From contig WPAE01000009.1 in NCBI GenBank assembly GCA_009773205.1, positions 1 to 42,968 of the forward strand: 42,968 bases of DNA. Direction: 5' to 3'. Origin of the DNA: Ignavibacteria bacterium (GTDB taxonomy: Bacteria; Bacteroidota; Ignavibacteria; Ignavibacteriales; Melioribacteraceae). Of the stretch, positions 34,877 through 42,866 are shown one piece after another. Made by a program: the position numbers and the translations under genes. Every line of letters starts with the position of its first letter. Positions within the stretch are counted from its first letter, which is position 1. The notes under the pieces are model-generated. The model was not told where the DNA came from. It saw nothing but the letters and a program-made list of their open reading frames with translations, and made no database searches.

Positions 34877-35905
34877 ATGACAGATCAACATTGGGAATTA
34901 TTGCAACGAGTAATCAAAGGCGAAGTTGTTAATCCTATGCCAACCGGCTTTATAATTGACTGCCCTTGGCTGCCTAACTGGTACGGTGTAAATATTATTG
35001 ATTATTTCTCTAACGACCAGATATGGATCGATTCAAACTTAAAAGCGATAAATGATTTTCCAGACACAATGTTCCTTCCCGGTTTCTGGTCAGAGTTTGG
35101 TATGTGTACAGAACCATCTGCATTTGGAGCGCGCTGTACTTTCCCACCAAATGAATTTCCTCACGCTCACAAAATAATTCATTCATGGGACGATATTGAT
35201 AATTTGCCGGAACCAAATCCTAAGACAGATGGACTTCTTCCTTTTATGCTCAACAGATTAAAACTCGCTCAGCCTAAAATTGAAGCAGCCGGACACAAAA
35301 TTCGCTTTTCCGTTTCAAGAGGTCCATTGAATGTTGCAAGTTATTTAATGGGAACAACAGAATTTTTAACAATGCTAATGATGGAACCTGATAAAGCCGA
35401 ATTGCTTGTTAGAAAAATAACTGCTTACTTAAAAAACTGGCATGAATTACAAATGGAAACTTTTCCTACAATTGATGGAATGCTCATGCTTGATGACATA
35501 ATTGGCTTTATGGGCGAAGATGAATTTCGCCAATTCGGACTGCCATATTTTCAAGAGCTTTATGGATTAAATACTTCTGTTAAGTTTCTGCATAACGATG
35601 CTCCTTGCAGGGTTTCTGCTCCTTTACTGCCGGAAATGGGAGTTAATTTATTCAATATGGGTTTTGAAGTAACACTGAATGACTTAAAAGAACTCACGCA
35701 AAACAAAGTAACCATGTTAGGAAATCTTCCGCCTAGAGATGTGCTTGCAGCCGCAGCTCCGGAAGAAGTTTACAAGGCAACAACTGAATTAGTTGGTTCA
35801 CTCAAGGATAGAACAAGAATAATTATGTCTTGCGGAGGTGGAATGCCGCCGGCAGTTTCCACAGAAAATATTTCTGCGTTCCTAAATGCAGTTAAGAATG
35901 GTTAA
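34877..35905 (+). CDS. UroD-family corrinoid methyltransferase (candidate substrate O-demethylase)
   Basis: A 342-residue member of the uroporphyrinogen decarboxylase superfamily. It is not heme HemE: it lacks the HemE context and has a metal-site pattern of methyltransferases, with His239 and Cys244 (KFLHNDAPC) and Cys319 (MSCGGGMPP). The H-x4-C spacing differs from the classic H-x-C of MtaA/MtbA and of its neighbour. In such pairs one protein usually takes the methyl group from the substrate and another passes it on. The divergent site makes this one the better candidate for binding a methoxylated sugar acid. The gene has a GAGGT ribosome site and follows the activation-domain gene by 18 bp. 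Confidence 0.8.
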   Translation: MTDQHWELLQRVIKGEVVNPMPTGFIIDCPWLPNWYGVNIIDYFSNDQIWIDSNLKAINDFPDTMFLPGFWSEFGMCTEPSAFGARCTFPPNEFPHAHKIIHSWDDIDNLPEPNPKTDGLLPFMLNRLKLAQPKIEAAGHKIRFSVSRGPLNVASYLMGTTEFLTMLMMEPDKAELLVRKITAYLKNWHELQMETFPTIDGMLMLDDIIGFMGEDEFRQFGLPYFQELYGLNTSVKFLHNDAPCRVSAPLLPEMGVNLFNMGFEVTLNDLKELTQNKVTMLGNLPPRDVLAAAAPEEVYKATTELVGSLKDRTRIIMSCGGGMPPAVSTENISAFLNAVKNG

Positions 35906-35931
35906 TGTATGTTTGCTGAACATCTGAGAAA

Positions 35932-36954
35932 ATGAAACAGAAAAAACTAAAACATATTACAGATATGTATTATAGCGAAGGAAAGAGATTGGTTGCTCCT
36001 CTTGTTGGTTTTCCTGGTGTTAAACTTGTGGGATCAAGCATCAAACTTTCACAGCAAAACAGCTGCGAACACTTGAAAGTTATTAATTCTATTAACGAAA
36101 GATTTCACCCGGATCTTTTATTCCCTCTTATGGATCTTTCTGTTGAAGCTAATGCTGTTGGAAGACAGACAATTATTTTGCCTAATGAATCCGCTACAGT
36201 TGTTATTGAAGATTTTGATATCGCACGTCTGAATACTTTAAAAAATATCGCTGTAGAATATGATAGCAGATTGCTTGCTTTTACCGAAACAGTTAAGAAA
36301 ATGAAATTACACTTGCCAGACTCTGTAATGAAAGGAGCTTATGTAACAGGACCTTATACATTAGCCGGATTAATATTAGGCGCAGAAAACGCTGCAATAA
36401 AAAGTATTCTTGATCAAGACGAACTAAAAGAAATTTGTGAATTCACAATCAGCGTAATTCTGAAATATGTTGCTTCGTTAATCACAAGCGGCGCGCAGCT
36501 AATCTGCGTTTTAGAACCTTCGGCAGTTATGCTTGGTCCGGATGAGTTTGAATTATTCTCCGCTAACTATGTTAAAAGAATCTGTGATTATTGTGATGAA
36601 AAAAACATTGCTGCTGTTTATCATATTTGCGGGAATTCATCTCACCTGGTAAACAAAATGTGTGAAGCCGGTGTTGATGCTCTGAGCCTTGATTCTAAAG
36701 AAGCATGAATTAATTTACCACAAATTGCAAAGTTAATACCAAGCGATGTTGTATTAATTGGTAATCTAAATCCTGTTGGTTCTATTCTAAATGGCGTACC
36801 AGAAAAAGTAATAGAAGATGTGAACATTCTTCTTAATTCGATGAAAGCATTTCCAAATTTTATTCTTAGTACCGGCTGCGATTTGCCGCTAGAAGTTCCA
36901 CTTGAAAACATTGACGCATTTATGAAAGCAGGGCGTGAGTATAGAATCCGTTAA
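35932..36954 (+). pseudogene. UroD-family corrinoid methyltransferase (MtaA/MtbA-like) with in-frame TGA
   Basis: The reading frame runs 258 codons to a TGA at 36706-36708 and then continues in the same frame, with intact family sequence, to TAA at 36952-36954. The total of 340 codons matches its 342-residue neighbour. The zinc motif of MtaA/MtbA-type methyltransferases is split by the TGA: His231 and Cys233 (YHICGN) lie before it and Cys316 (STGCDLP) after it, so the short product would lack a ligand. The downstream part (DVVLIGNLNPVGS) is clearly conserved. A recent nonsense change, a sequencing error (for example GGA to TGA) or recoding are all possible. It ends flush against the convergent uxuA gene. 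Confidence 0.8.
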
Positions 36955-38145
36955 TTATAGTTTCAATTCTCTTCTTATCGCTAATTCCATTCCGCGTAAT
37001 TCTGCTAAGCCTCGCATTCTACCAAACAAAGAATAACCTGGATAAATACCTTCCCGTTTCATATCGGGTATCATTAAGTGTCCATGATCCGGCCTGTAAG
37101 GCATTCTAAAATCTTTTCTTCCGTCTGTTATTCTTTTTTCTTGTGCCAATATTAACTCGCGCATTACAGAGTATAAATCAATATCACCTTCAAGATGATT
37201 TTCTTCTATGAAATCTCTGCTCTCGTTTCGCCAAACATTTCTCAAGTGCATAAAATTAATTCTGCATCCAAAACTTTTTGCCATTTCTACTAAATCGTTA
37301 CTTGTATCTGCGCCGAAAGAGCCGGTACAAAGAGTTAATCCGTTGTGTGGCGAATTGTATGCGTTTAACAAAAGCTCAACATCATTTTTGTTGCTTACAA
37401 CTCTTGGTAAACCGAGCAGCGGCCAAGGCGGGTCATCGGCATGAATAACCAAATAAATTCCTGCTTCCTCTGCTGTTGGTGTTATTTGTTTTATGAAGTA
37501 ATAAAGATTCTCTCGTAATTCTAAATCAACGATTGCTGCATATTCTTTAATTGCCAATTTGACTTCATCTAATGTGTAAGATTGGAGTGAGCCGGGCAAT
37601 CCAAACAAAACCGTGCTTTGTAAAGTTTGCTTCTGTTTTTCGCTTAGATTATTAAAGTATTCTTCCGCCTGTTTAATCCGTTCTTCGGTGTAATCTTTTT
37701 CAGCATTATCTCTTCTAAGAATAAAAAGATCAAAAGCTGCAAATGCTCTAGCTTCAAACTTAGATGTAATAGAGCCATCTTTGTAAACAACATCTAAATC
37801 TGTGCGCGACCAATCCAAAATCGGCATAAAGTTGTAACAGACTAAATCAACTCTGCATTTGCCTAAATTAACAATGGTCTGTTTATAGTTTTCAATTAGT
37901 TGTTTGTAATTGCCTTTTCTCTTTTTAATGTTTTCGTGAACTGGAACGCTTTCAACTACTGACCAAGTTAGCCCTACTTTCTCTATTATTTTTTTGCGGT
38001 GTAGAATCGCCTCGGTTGACCAAACTTCACCAACCGGTATTTGATGAAGAGCGGTTACAATTCCAGTAGCACCAGTTTGCTTTATTTCTTCAAGCGAGAT
38101 TGAATCGTTAGGACCGAACCATCGCCAAGTTTGTTCAAAATTCAT
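36955..38145 (-). CDS. uxuA: mannonate dehydratase
   Basis: A 396-residue UxuA: D-mannonate to 2-keto-3-deoxygluconate. The start at 38145 gives the conserved N-terminus MNFEQTWRWFGPND with AAAGG upstream and a length close to E. coli UxuA. A longer in-frame start at 38196 would overlap the SDR gene and is rejected. Family motifs: GATGIVTALHQIP, HADDPPWPLLGLPR, HLRNVWR, and YRPDHGHL near the C-terminus. The gene is the last of a minus-strand series (regulator, SDR, uxuA) with a 16-bp gap after the SDR gene. Downstream enzymes (2-keto-3-deoxygluconate kinase, aldolase) and uronate isomerase are not in the window. Confidence 0.95.
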   Translation of the reverse strand: MNFEQTWRWFGPNDSISLEEIKQTGATGIVTALHQIPVGEVWSTEAILHRKKIIEKVGLTWSVVESVPVHENIKKRKGNYKQLIENYKQTIVNLGKCRVDLVCYNFMPILDWSRTDLDVVYKDGSITSKFEARAFAAFDLFILRRDNAEKDYTEERIKQAEEYFNNLSEKQKQTLQSTVLFGLPGSLQSYTLDEVKLAIKEYAAIVDLELRENLYYFIKQITPTAEEAGIYLVIHADDPPWPLLGLPRVVSNKNDVELLLNAYNSPHNGLTLCTGSFGADTSNDLVEMAKSFGCRINFMHLRNVWRNESRDFIEENHLEGDIDLYSVMRELILAQEKRITDGRKDFRMPYRPDHGHLMIPDMKREGIYPGYSLFGRMRGLAELRGMELAIRRELKL

Positions 38146-38161
38146 TTTTGCCTTTTGTTTA

Positions 38162-38986
38162 TTACACACCGCTGAAAGAACTGAAACCGCCATCAATTGG
38201 AATTACAGTACCAGTAACAAAACTGGAAGCATTGCTTGCAAGCCATAACATTACTCCAGAGAGTTCTTCTGGCTTTCCAAATCGCTTAAACGGAGTCATC
38301 TCAATTATTCTGTGTCCACGTTCTGTGTAAGAACCATCTAAATTTGTAAGCAGCTCTCTGTTTTGGTTTGAAATTAAAAAACCGGGTGCAATTGCATTAA
38401 CACGAATTTGATTGCTGAATTTTAATGCCATCTCCATCGCCATCCATTTGGTAAAAATTTCTACAGCGGCTTTCGCGGTAGAATACCCAAAAGCTCTTGT
38501 TATTGCGCGTTGTGATGCCATAGAAGAAATATTAATGACAGAACCCGAGTTTTGTGCAGCCATTGCTTTTCCAAAAACTAAAGTAGGAAGTACGGTGCCG
38601 CCAAGGTTAAGTTCGTTCACTTTATTAAAGTCATCAATCTGCATATCAAAAACACTTTGCCCAACACCAATTACTGCGCCTGGAACGTGACCGCCGGCAG
38701 CATTGACTAAAACATCAATTCTACCAAATTGCTTCAGAACATTATTGTTAGTTTCTTCTAAGTTTACTTTATTCAAAACGTCGCAAGTGAATCCAAGAAC
38801 GGTGCTTTGATTATTCTGAAGCTCTGAGATAATTTTGTTTAGTGCTTCGGTATTGCGTCCAAGTAAAATTACATTAGCTTCAGCTTGATTAAATGCTTTC
38901 GCAATTTCGCTGCCAATTACGCCTGTTCCTCCGGTGATAACAACTACTTTGCCTTTTAAGCCGAATACGCTTTCCAAATAATTCAT
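38162..38986 (-). CDS. uxuB: SDR-type D-mannonate oxidoreductase (fructuronate reductase)
   Basis: A 274-residue short-chain dehydrogenase: NAD(P)-binding TGGTGVIG (about residues 18-25), VNAAGGHVPG, Ser in NISSMAS and the YSTAK catalytic pair. The sequence resembles the Bacillus-type SDR mannonate oxidoreductase rather than the unrelated E. coli UxuB. Pairing with uxuA on the same strand, 16 bp apart, supports the reaction fructuronate to mannonate. An AAAGGA site precedes the start. Together with GH115 it indicates a route for glucuronate released from xylan. Confidence 0.85.
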   Translation of the reverse strand: MNYLESVFGLKGKVVVITGGTGVIGSEIAKAFNQAEANVILLGRNTEALNKIISELQNNQSTVLGFTCDVLNKVNLEETNNNVLKQFGRIDVLVNAAGGHVPGAVIGVGQSVFDMQIDDFNKVNELNLGGTVLPTLVFGKAMAAQNSGSVINISSMASQRAITRAFGYSTAKAAVEIFTKWMAMEMALKFSNQIRVNAIAPGFLISNQNRELLTNLDGSYTERGHRIIEMTPFKRFGKPEELSGVMLWLASNASSFVTGTVIPIDGGFSSFSGV

Positions 38987-39013
38987 CTAATTAATCCTTT
39001 CATCATTTCAATA

Positions 39014-39703
39014 TTATAGTTCAAAGATGAAGCCTTTTTCCTTTAGCTTATTATAAATATGCTTATCAAACTTGTATAAATATGCAGCGCGGGTTTTACT
39101 ATTTGCTTCTTTTTCTTTCAGCTTTCTTATCAAATCTACTTTGCTAATTTTCTTTCTAAAATTTCTCTTGTCAAGATTCTTCCCAAGAATTGCCTCATAA
39201 AGTTTTTGCAATTGAGGAAGAGTAAATTTTTTTGGCAGCAATTCAAAACCAATTGGTCTATAACGTACTCTCGTTCTTAATTTACTTAGAGCAACATCAA
39301 TAATTTTCTGATGATCAAATTGAAGCTTTGGTAGTTCATCAATTTTAAACCACTTAACTTCTGTAGTATCTATACCTGTTGTAATAGAATAAGTATCCGG
39401 ACTGATGAGGGCGAAATGCCCAATTGTAAAAACACGCCAAGATGGAAATCTATCAACACCGTCAAAAACGGCAATCTCTTCCAAATAAATATTATTGATG
39501 CCGGTGGTTTCAAATAGAATTCTGTTTGCAGCGGCATCAACCAATTCTTTCTTTTTGATAAAGCCGCCAGGCAATGCCCATTTACCTTGATGAGGCTGTC
39601 TTGCTCGTTTTACAAGCAGTATTTCAAGTGCATTCTTTTCAAAACCAAAGATTACACAGTCTATTGATACATTGCGAATTACATCTTTTAATTTATGAGA
39701 CAT
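39014..39703 (-). CDS. Nudix-type (NrtR/AraR-like) transcriptional regulator of xylose/uronate genes
   Basis: About 229 residues from the ATG at 39703; an in-frame TTG start at 39727 would add eight residues. A Nudix-fold domain (about 10-145) is followed by a winged-helix domain (about 155-229, LPKKFTLPQLQKLYEAI and NFRKKI), the layout of NrtR-family regulators. The Nudix box is degenerate: Gly47, Glu53, Arg61, Glu65 and Gly68 are kept, but the expected Glu at 62 is Ile and at 66 is Thr, so hydrolysis is unlikely and sugar sensing likely. It is divergent from xylB/xylA over two matching palindromes and upstream of uxuB/uxuA, suggesting control of both units. Related Nudix regulators in Bacteroidota respond to arabinose or xylose. 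Confidence 0.85.
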   Translation of the reverse strand: MSHKLKDVIRNVSIDCVIFGFEKNALEILLVKRARQPHQGKWALPGGFIKKKELVDAAANRILFETTGINNIYLEEIAVFDGVDRFPSWRVFTIGHFALISPDTYSITTGIDTTEVKWFKIDELPKLQFDHQKIIDVALSKLRTRVRYRPIGFELLPKKFTLPQLQKLYEAILGKNLDKRNFRKKISKVDLIRKLKEKEANSKTRAAYLYKFDKHIYNKLKEKGFIFEL

Positions 39704-39763
39704 TGTAAGCCATAATTGATACTGCAATTATATAACAATGTTGGTTGAAGTCAAAAAATAAAA

Positions 39764-39778
39764 GTGTAGAACGTACAC
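39764..39778. promoter_or_regulatory. predicted operator site 1 (GTGTA-N5-TACAC)
   Basis: GTGTAGAACGTACAC, a perfect 5-bp-arm palindrome in the divergent gap between the Nudix-type regulator and xylB. It is identical in both arms, and in the following C, to site 2. The centres are 42 bp apart, close to four helical turns, so both sites would lie on the same face of the DNA. Confidence 0.7.
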
Positions 39779-39805
39779 CATTCTTTTGTAATATTTGAAA
39801 TAGAA

Positions 39806-39820
39806 GTGTATTTTGTACAC
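39806..39820. promoter_or_regulatory. predicted operator site 2 (GTGTA-N5-TACAC)
   Basis: GTGTATTTTGTACAC, the second copy of the palindrome, ending 24 bp before the xylB start codon, a position suited to repression of xylB. Both copies are preceded by AA and followed by CCAT. Confidence 0.7.
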
Positions 39821-39844
39821 CATAAAAATTATTCTGAGTATAAA

Positions 39845-41329
39845 ATGTATTCACTGGGTTTTGATATTGGAAGCTCTTCAATTAAGGCATCTGTTTTAGA
39901 TGTAGAGAGCGGTAAAGTTTTAGCAGCAGGATATTATCCAAAAGAAGAAATGATAATAAGTTCGCCCAAACAAGGTTTTGCAGAGCAAGACCCAGAAACT
40001 TGGTGGGAATATGCTAAACTGCTGCTGATGAAGTTAATAGAAGAAAATAATGTTGATGGTAAAAAAATTAAGGCAATCGGAATTTCTTATCAAATGCACG
40101 GCTTAGTTTTAGTTGATAAAAATTACAAAGTATTACGCCCTTCAATTATTTGGTGCGATAGCAGGGCGGTTGAAATTGGCAGTGAAGCATTTTTTTCGCT
40201 TGGTGAACAATTTTGTCTGCGCAACTTGTTGAACTCTCCCGGAAATTTTACTGCTTCTAAACTTGCATGGGTTAAGAAAAATGAGCCGGAAATATTTAGT
40301 AAGGTTTACAAATTTATGCTGCCTGGCGATTTTATCGCAATGAAACTGACGGGAGAAATTTCAACCACTCTTTCTGGTTTATCCGAAGGAATATTCTGGG
40401 ACTTTGCAAAGAACAAAATTTCGGATGAAATTCTTGAACACTACGGAATACCAAATTCCTTTGTGCCGTATGTTCATCCTACTTTTTCTGTACAAGGCAG
40501 AGTTACAAAATCAGCCGCCGAAGAGCTTGGTATTTCAACTGATGCTGTAGTTTCTTATAGAGCTGGAGATCAACCAAATAATGCTTTCTCTTTAAATGTT
40601 TTGAATGCGGGTGAAGTTGCCGCAACTGCCGGAACTTCAGGCGTAGTTTATGGAGTGATTGATCAAGTTAATTATGATGAATTAAGCAGGGTTAATCCTT
40701 TTGCACATCTGAATCATTCGCAAGATAAAATTAGTCTGGGTGTTTTGTTGTGTATTAACGGAACCGGAATTCAAAACTCATGGCTTCGCAAAAACTTTGC
40801 TTCAACTTTATCTTACGACGAAATAAATCAACTTGCATCTAAAATTTCAATCGGTTCTGATGGTGTTTCTGTTCTGCCATTTGGTAACGGAGCCGAAAGA
40901 GTTCTACAAAATAAAAATATAGGAAGTCAAATTAGCGGCTTGGATTTTAACCGCCACACTCCAGCGCATGTATTTCGAGCAGCGCAAGAGGGAATAGTCT
41001 TCTCTTTCAAATATGGTGTTGATATTATGAAAGAGATGGGGCTGAACATAAATGTTATTCGCGCGGGAAAAGGAAACATGTTTTTGAGTGAAATATTTCG
41101 CAATACACTTGCCAACATAACGGGGGCATCAATAGAACTTTACGAAACAGATGGTGCGCAAGGTGCGGCAAGAGGTGCGGCTGTTGGAAGCGGTCAATAC
41201 AAATCATTTAACGAAGCTTTTGCTTCTCTAAAGAAATTAGAAATAATACAACCAAATGCAAAACTAATTAGTGAAACAGAATCAGCTTATTCTAATTGGC
41301 TGAATAATCTTGAAAAGGCATTGCAATAA
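39845..41329 (+). CDS. xylB: xylulokinase
   Basis: A 494-residue FGGY-family sugar kinase. The start at 39845 gives the conserved N-terminus MYSLGFDIGSSSIKASVLD (phosphate-binding loop); a GTG at 39806 in the same frame would lie within the operator. Family motifs follow: QMHGLVLVD, IIWCDSRAVE, LPGDFIAMKLTGE, the catalytic-Asp region RAGDQPNNAF and AATAGTSGVVYG. It phosphorylates D-xylulose to xylulose 5-phosphate. It is the first gene of the xylB-xylA pair, 26 bp upstream of xylA, and controlled by the divergent operator region. Confidence 0.93.
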   Translation: MYSLGFDIGSSSIKASVLDVESGKVLAAGYYPKEEMIISSPKQGFAEQDPETWWEYAKLLLMKLIEENNVDGKKIKAIGISYQMHGLVLVDKNYKVLRPSIIWCDSRAVEIGSEAFFSLGEQFCLRNLLNSPGNFTASKLAWVKKNEPEIFSKVYKFMLPGDFIAMKLTGEISTTLSGLSEGIFWDFAKNKISDEILEHYGIPNSFVPYVHPTFSVQGRVTKSAAEELGISTDAVVSYRAGDQPNNAFSLNVLNAGEVAATAGTSGVVYGVIDQVNYDELSRVNPFAHLNHSQDKISLGVLLCINGTGIQNSWLRKNFASTLSYDEINQLASKISIGSDGVSVLPFGNGAERVLQNKNIGSQISGLDFNRHTPAHVFRAAQEGIVFSFKYGVDIMKEMGLNINVIRAGKGNMFLSEIFRNTLANITGASIELYETDGAQGAARGAAVGSGQYKSFNEAFASLKKLEIIQPNAKLISETESAYSNWLNNLEKALQ

Positions 41330-41355
41330 AAATTCAAATTAAATAAGAGGTGAAT

Positions 41356-42684
41356 ATGAGTTACTTAGTTGGAGAAAAAGAGTATTTCAAAGGAATCGGC
41401 AAAATTCAGTATGAAGGACCCGAATCGAAAAATCATTTAGCTTACAAGTGGTACGATGAAAACAAAGTAGTTTTCGGAAAAACTATGAAGGATTATTTCC
41501 GTTTTGCCGTTGCTTATTGGCACTCACTATGCGGAACGGGCGGAGATCCGTTTGGACCAGGCACAAAAAAATTAGAATGGAATGAAGGAAACGATGCGAT
41601 TGCCCGCGGTAAACAAAAAATGGATGCGGCATTTGAACTCATTACAAAACTTGGTATCCCTTATTATTGCTTTCACGATAACGATGTAGTTGATGAAGGC
41701 GATTCAATTGCTGAAACTGACAAACGTATGCAGGAAATTGTTGAGTATGCAAAACGAAAACAAAAAGATTCCGGTGTTAAATTGCTTTGGGGAACTGCAA
41801 ACTTGTTTTCTAATCCGCGCTATATGAATGGCGCCGCAACAAATCCGGATTTTAATGTTGTAGCATTTGCGGCAACTCAAGTTAAAAGGGCTTTGGATTC
41901 AACAATTGCTCTTGGCGGCGAGAACTATGTTTTCTGGGGCGGGCGCGAAGGCTATAGCTCTTTGTTAAACACTCAAATGAAACGTGAAAAAGATAACCTT
42001 GGAAGATTCTTAGGTATGGCAAGAGATTACGCACGATCTCAAGGATTTACCGGTACTTTCTTGATCGAACCAAAACCAATGGAACCTTCAAAACATCAAT
42101 ATGATTTTGATACTGAAACAGTAATTGGTTTCTTGCGCTATTATGGTTTGGATAAAGATTTTAAATTGAATATTGAAGTAAACCACGCAACACTTGCAGG
42201 ACATACATTTCAGCATGAAATACAATGTGCGGTTGATGCCGGTATGTTTGGAAGCATTGACGCTAACCGAGGCGATTATCAAAACGGCTGGGATACAGAT
42301 CAATTTCCCATAAATATTTATGAATTGATTGAAACTATGTTGGTTATTGCAGAAGCCGGCGGATTTGGAAATGGTGGAGTTAATTTTGATGCTAAAGTGA
42401 GAAGAAATTCTACTGATCCTGAAGATTTATTCATTGCCCATATTGCCGGTATGGATGTCTTTGCTAGGGCGATAATTATTGCAGAAAAAATCTTAACTCA
42501 ATCCGATTACAAGGAAATGCGTAAGAATAGATACGCTTCTTTTGAAAACGGAGACGGCGCAGCATTTGAAGCAGGAAAACTTGGATTGGTTGATTTGTGT
42601 AACATTGCTGTAAAGAATGGAGAACCAAAACAACTAAGTGGCAAGCAAGAGAAATATGAACAACTGATTAATATGTACATATAA
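41356..42684 (+). CDS. xylA: xylose isomerase
   Basis: A 442-residue XylA: D-xylose to D-xylulose. The ATG at 41356 follows an AGAGGTG site; a GTG at 41350 would add two residues. Active-site His107 is in YCFHDNDV and metal ligands include Glu238 in [16 protein letters not shown], with [12 protein letters not shown] and [17 protein letters not shown] following. This is the long (group II) form found in Bacteroidota, E. coli and clostridia. A terminator follows. Confidence 0.97.
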   Translation: MSYLVGEKEYFKGIGKIQYEGPESKNHLAYKWYDENKVVFGKTMKDYFRFAVAYWHSLCGTGGDPFGPGTKKLEWNEGNDAIARGKQKMDAAFELITKLGIPYYCFHDNDVVDEGDSIAETDKRMQEIVEYAKRKQKDSGVKLLWGTANLFSNPRYMNGAATNPDFNVVAFAATQVKRALDSTIALGGENYVFWGGREGYSSLLNTQMKREKDNLGRFLGMARDYARSQGFTGTFLIEPKPMEPSKHQYDFDTETVIGFLRYYGLDKDFKLNIEVNHATLAGHTFQHEIQCAVDAGMFGSIDANRGDYQNGWDTDQFPINIYELIETMLVIAEAGGFGNGGVNFDAKVRRNSTDPEDLFIAHIAGMDVFARAIIIAEKILTQSDYKEMRKNRYASFENGDGAAFEAGKLGLVDLCNIAVKNGEPKQLSGKQEKYEQLINMYI

Positions 42685-42691
42685 TCTGTCT

Positions 42692-42729
42692 GGGACTAGA
42701 TAATTAATCTAGTTCCGGTTTCTTTTATT
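42692..42729 (+). terminator. rho-independent terminator after xylA
   Basis: Stem GGGACTAGAT (42692-42701) and ATCTAGTTCC (42707-42716), 10 bp with one G-T wobble and a 5-nt loop, followed by GGTTTCTTTTATT. It marks the end of the xylB-xylA transcript. The 135 bp beyond it show no gene. Confidence 0.75.
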
Positions 42730-42866
42730 GAAGTTGTAACTTGTGATGGACTGTTTATTTGAAAGATATATCATTATAAAAATCTGTAAGATCAAAAACT
42801 GTTTTTAATTTGGCTTTCTAAAGAATTTATTAAGTAAAAATTTAGTTATAGATGTGCGTAGTTTAT

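Noticed and set aside
36706-36760. Selenocysteine insertion at the TGA in the second UroD-family gene
   Set aside because: The hairpin downstream has an AT-only lower stem and a loop starting CA, without the early G expected in a bacterial SECIS. The TGA is not at a known catalytic cysteine position of the family. Kept only as an outside possibility.
32542-36954. Pyrrolysine-type methylamine methyltransferase system (MtmB/MtbB/MttB)
   Set aside because: No MttB/MtmB-like protein and no amber-interrupted frame is present; the methyltransferases are of the UroD family.
34877-36954. True uroporphyrinogen decarboxylases for heme synthesis
   Set aside because: Two paralogues lie in a corrinoid gene set and carry the His/Cys/Cys metal-site residues of methyltransferases. 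No other heme genes are near.
38146-38196. Longer start for uxuA at 38196
   Set aside because: It would overlap the SDR gene by 35 bp and add a non-conserved cysteine/lysine-rich leader, whereas the start at 38145 has a ribosome site and the conserved N-terminus.
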